Positions 4,970-6,031 of a stretch of DNA of 6,031 nt are shown piece by piece. Each line of letters begins with the position of its first letter. The first letter of the stretch is position 1. Position numbers and translations under genes: made by a program. Below the pieces are notes generated by a model that searched no databases, was not told the DNA's origin, and worked only from the letters and a program-made list of their open reading frames with translations. The stretch is taken from contig CAYRIY010000154.1 in assembly GCA_964424335.1 (NCBI GenBank), forward strand, positions 1 through 6,031, written 5' to 3'. This stretch comes from CAYRIY01 sp964424335 (lineage in GTDB: Bacteria; Bacillota; Limnochordia; DTU080; RSA5).

Positions 4970-5980
4970 TCACGTTCCCGCGGCGGCGCGGGTGGATCCG
5001 CGGATCATGAGCTCCAAAGGGATGCGCACCGTCTCGGGCTCGCCGGTGAACTTCTCCTCGATTCGATCCAATAGGCGGTGGACGGCCAGTTCGCCTGCGT
5101 GTAACTCTGAGAAGCTCAACGTTGTCAGGGGCGGGGTAGTCAATGAGGCGTAAAAGTCCCCGAATGTCGCCACGGAGACTTGCTCTGGAACTGCAAAGCC
5201 TTGCCCCGAGAGTGCGGAAAGAGCGGAAGTGCCCATCAGATCGTTAAACGTGATGAGACACGTAAAGTTCGTCCCGGACGCGATCAATTCAAGCGTGGCG
5301 CGCCTTGCGCCTTCTGCGTCGTAGGAGTCGGTCGCGATGCGAGAAATGGTGTGCGATGTCCCTGCCGCGTCCAACGCTGCGGCGATTCCTCGCAAGCGAA
5401 GCTCCGCAACATGGCTGTCGTCCGGACCGATGAATGCCAGGTGTTTATGTCCAAGCCGAGCGAGGTACTGGCCGAGGGTGTAGCCGGCTCGCTCCTCGTC
5501 GCCAAGAAAGCAGTCGATTTGTGACAACGCCCTTCCGCCTGACAGGCCGACCACCTCGAGCCCGTGGCTCCTCAGCCGTTGGATGATTGACGGTTGGGCG
5601 AGCTCCCAGGTCAGAGCGATGAGCACTCCATCGGCGCGCATCTCGATCAGTCGCTCGATGTATGTCTCTACTTGCTTGGGCGAGCCCTCGGTGTTCGCGA
5701 CAAAGACGGCATACCCCCGCTTCATGGCCGCCGTCTCGACACCGAAAAGCGCTTTGCTAAAGCCGGGATTGGCAATCGAGGGGACGAGGAGCGCGATGGT
5801 TTTCGTCTTGCCCGTAAATAGCCCCCGGGCCAAGGCGTTTGGCCGGTAATCGAGCGCTTCCAAGGCGTCTTCGACACGCGCCCTGAGCTCGGGACTCACG
5901 CGCTTTTTTCCGGTGATCACGGCCGATACGGTAGCGACTGAAACATTGGCTCGTTTGGCCACGTCCCGAATGGTCGCCAT
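4970..5980 (-). CDS. LacI-family transcriptional repressor (LacI-2)
   Basis: This is a 336-residue LacI-family protein. The helix-turn-helix covers residues 3-22 (TIRDVAKRAN, then VSVATVSAVI), the hinge helix is RPNALARGL (46-54, with Leu54), and the effector core includes LLVPSIANPGFS (64-75), MRADGVLIAL (114-123), LGDEERAGYTLGQYLARLGH (159-178), Arg195/Arg197 before Gly198, FNDLMGTSAL (245-254) and PPLTTLSF (283-290). At the position of the usual Asp-Asp it has FGDFYAS (273-279), keeping one Asp (Asp275), so its ligand contacts may differ from LacI-1. The frame opens earlier at TTG 6010, but ATG 5980 has AGAGGGGG eight bases before it and starts at the family N-terminus. The gene converges on the solute-binding gene; its own promoter lies at or beyond the window edge. 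The ligand is unknown. Confidence 0.93.
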   Translation of the reverse strand: MATIRDVAKRANVSVATVSAVITGKKRVSPELRARVEDALEALDYRPNALARGLFTGKTKTIALLVPSIANPGFSKALFGVETAAMKRGYAVFVANTEGSPKQVETYIERLIEMRADGVLIALTWELAQPSIIQRLRSHGLEVVGLSGGRALSQIDCFLGDEERAGYTLGQYLARLGHKHLAFIGPDDSHVAELRLRGIAAALDAAGTSHTISRIATDSYDAEGARRATLELIASGTNFTCLITFNDLMGTSALSALSGQGFAVPEQVSVATFGDFYASLTTPPLTTLSFSELHAGELAVHRLLDRIEEKFTGEPETVRIPLELMIRGSTRAAAGT

Positions 5981-5988
5981 GCGAAAAA

Positions 5989-5996
5989 CCCCCTCT
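5989..5996 (-). promoter_or_regulatory. Ribosome binding site fixing the LacI-2 start
   Basis: On the minus strand AGAGGGGG lies eight bases before ATG 5980. It lies inside the longer TTG-6010 reading frame, which supports the shorter protein. Confidence 0.7.
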
Positions 5997-6018
5997 AACC
6001 TGTTTGCCAAATCGATGC

Positions 6019-6029
6019 TTTCGACGAAA
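6019..6029. promoter_or_regulatory. Possible operator upstream of LacI-2
   Basis: TTTCGACGAAA is a perfect odd palindrome (5-1-5) located 39-49 bases before the LacI-2 start, where an autoregulatory operator could lie. It is short and the window ends right after it, so symmetry beyond it cannot be judged. Confidence 0.2.
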
Positions 6030-6031
6030 AG

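Noticed and set aside
5981..6010. 10-codon extension of LacI-2 from TTG
   Set aside because: The strong ribosome site AGAGGGGG lies within it and serves ATG 5980.
1..6031. tRNA, rRNA, insertion sequences or transposon ends
   Set aside because: No tRNA-like cloverleaf, rRNA signature, transposase-like ORF or long terminal inverted repeat was found on reading both strands by eye.

Overview
The window is moderately GC-rich bacterial DNA with good Shine-Dalgarno sites. The one solute-binding protein has a signal-peptidase-I type leader (hydrophobic core ending Ala-Ala-Ala-Gln) and no lipobox cysteine, which points to a diderm organism with a periplasm. The style resembles little-cultured diderm phyla such as Bipolaricaulota, but that is a low-confidence guess; no marker gene is present.

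Layout, left to right. Bases 1-146 hold the last 47 codons of a GntR/FadR-type (FCD domain) regulator. Bases 147-314, in the same frame after its stop, hold a coding-like stretch with no start site, probably a gene remnant. A RraA-like / HMG-aldolase-like protein follows (357-1049, +). It converges on a LacI-family repressor (1073-2071, -). A 349-base divergent region (2072-2420) contains a candidate promoter for that repressor, several operator-like palindromes, a hairpin and an orphan Shine-Dalgarno with a tiny ORF. Next come a SorC/DeoR-type sugar-binding regulator (2421-3425, +) and a family 1 sugar ABC transporter solute-binding protein (3622-4839, +). The SBP ends at a strong hairpin and a 5-base-period tandem repeat. 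It converges on a second LacI-family repressor (4970-5980, -).

Biology. This looks like an accessory carbohydrate-use locus dominated by control genes: four regulators from three families surround one likely catabolic enzyme and one transport protein. The SBP has no permease or ATPase gene beside it in the window, so it must work with a transporter encoded elsewhere or have lost its partners. The likely logic is that the SorC protein senses a (phospho)sugar and controls itself, and possibly the SBP, through palindromes of the TGARCA type. The LacI proteins and the GntR protein would answer to related sugars or sugar acids. The ligands cannot be read from the sequence.

I found no clearly new biological system. 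The most checkable signals are the repeated operator-like sites, the leader-like element before the SorC gene, the in-frame remnant after the GntR gene and the 5-base tandem tract beside the terminator hairpin.
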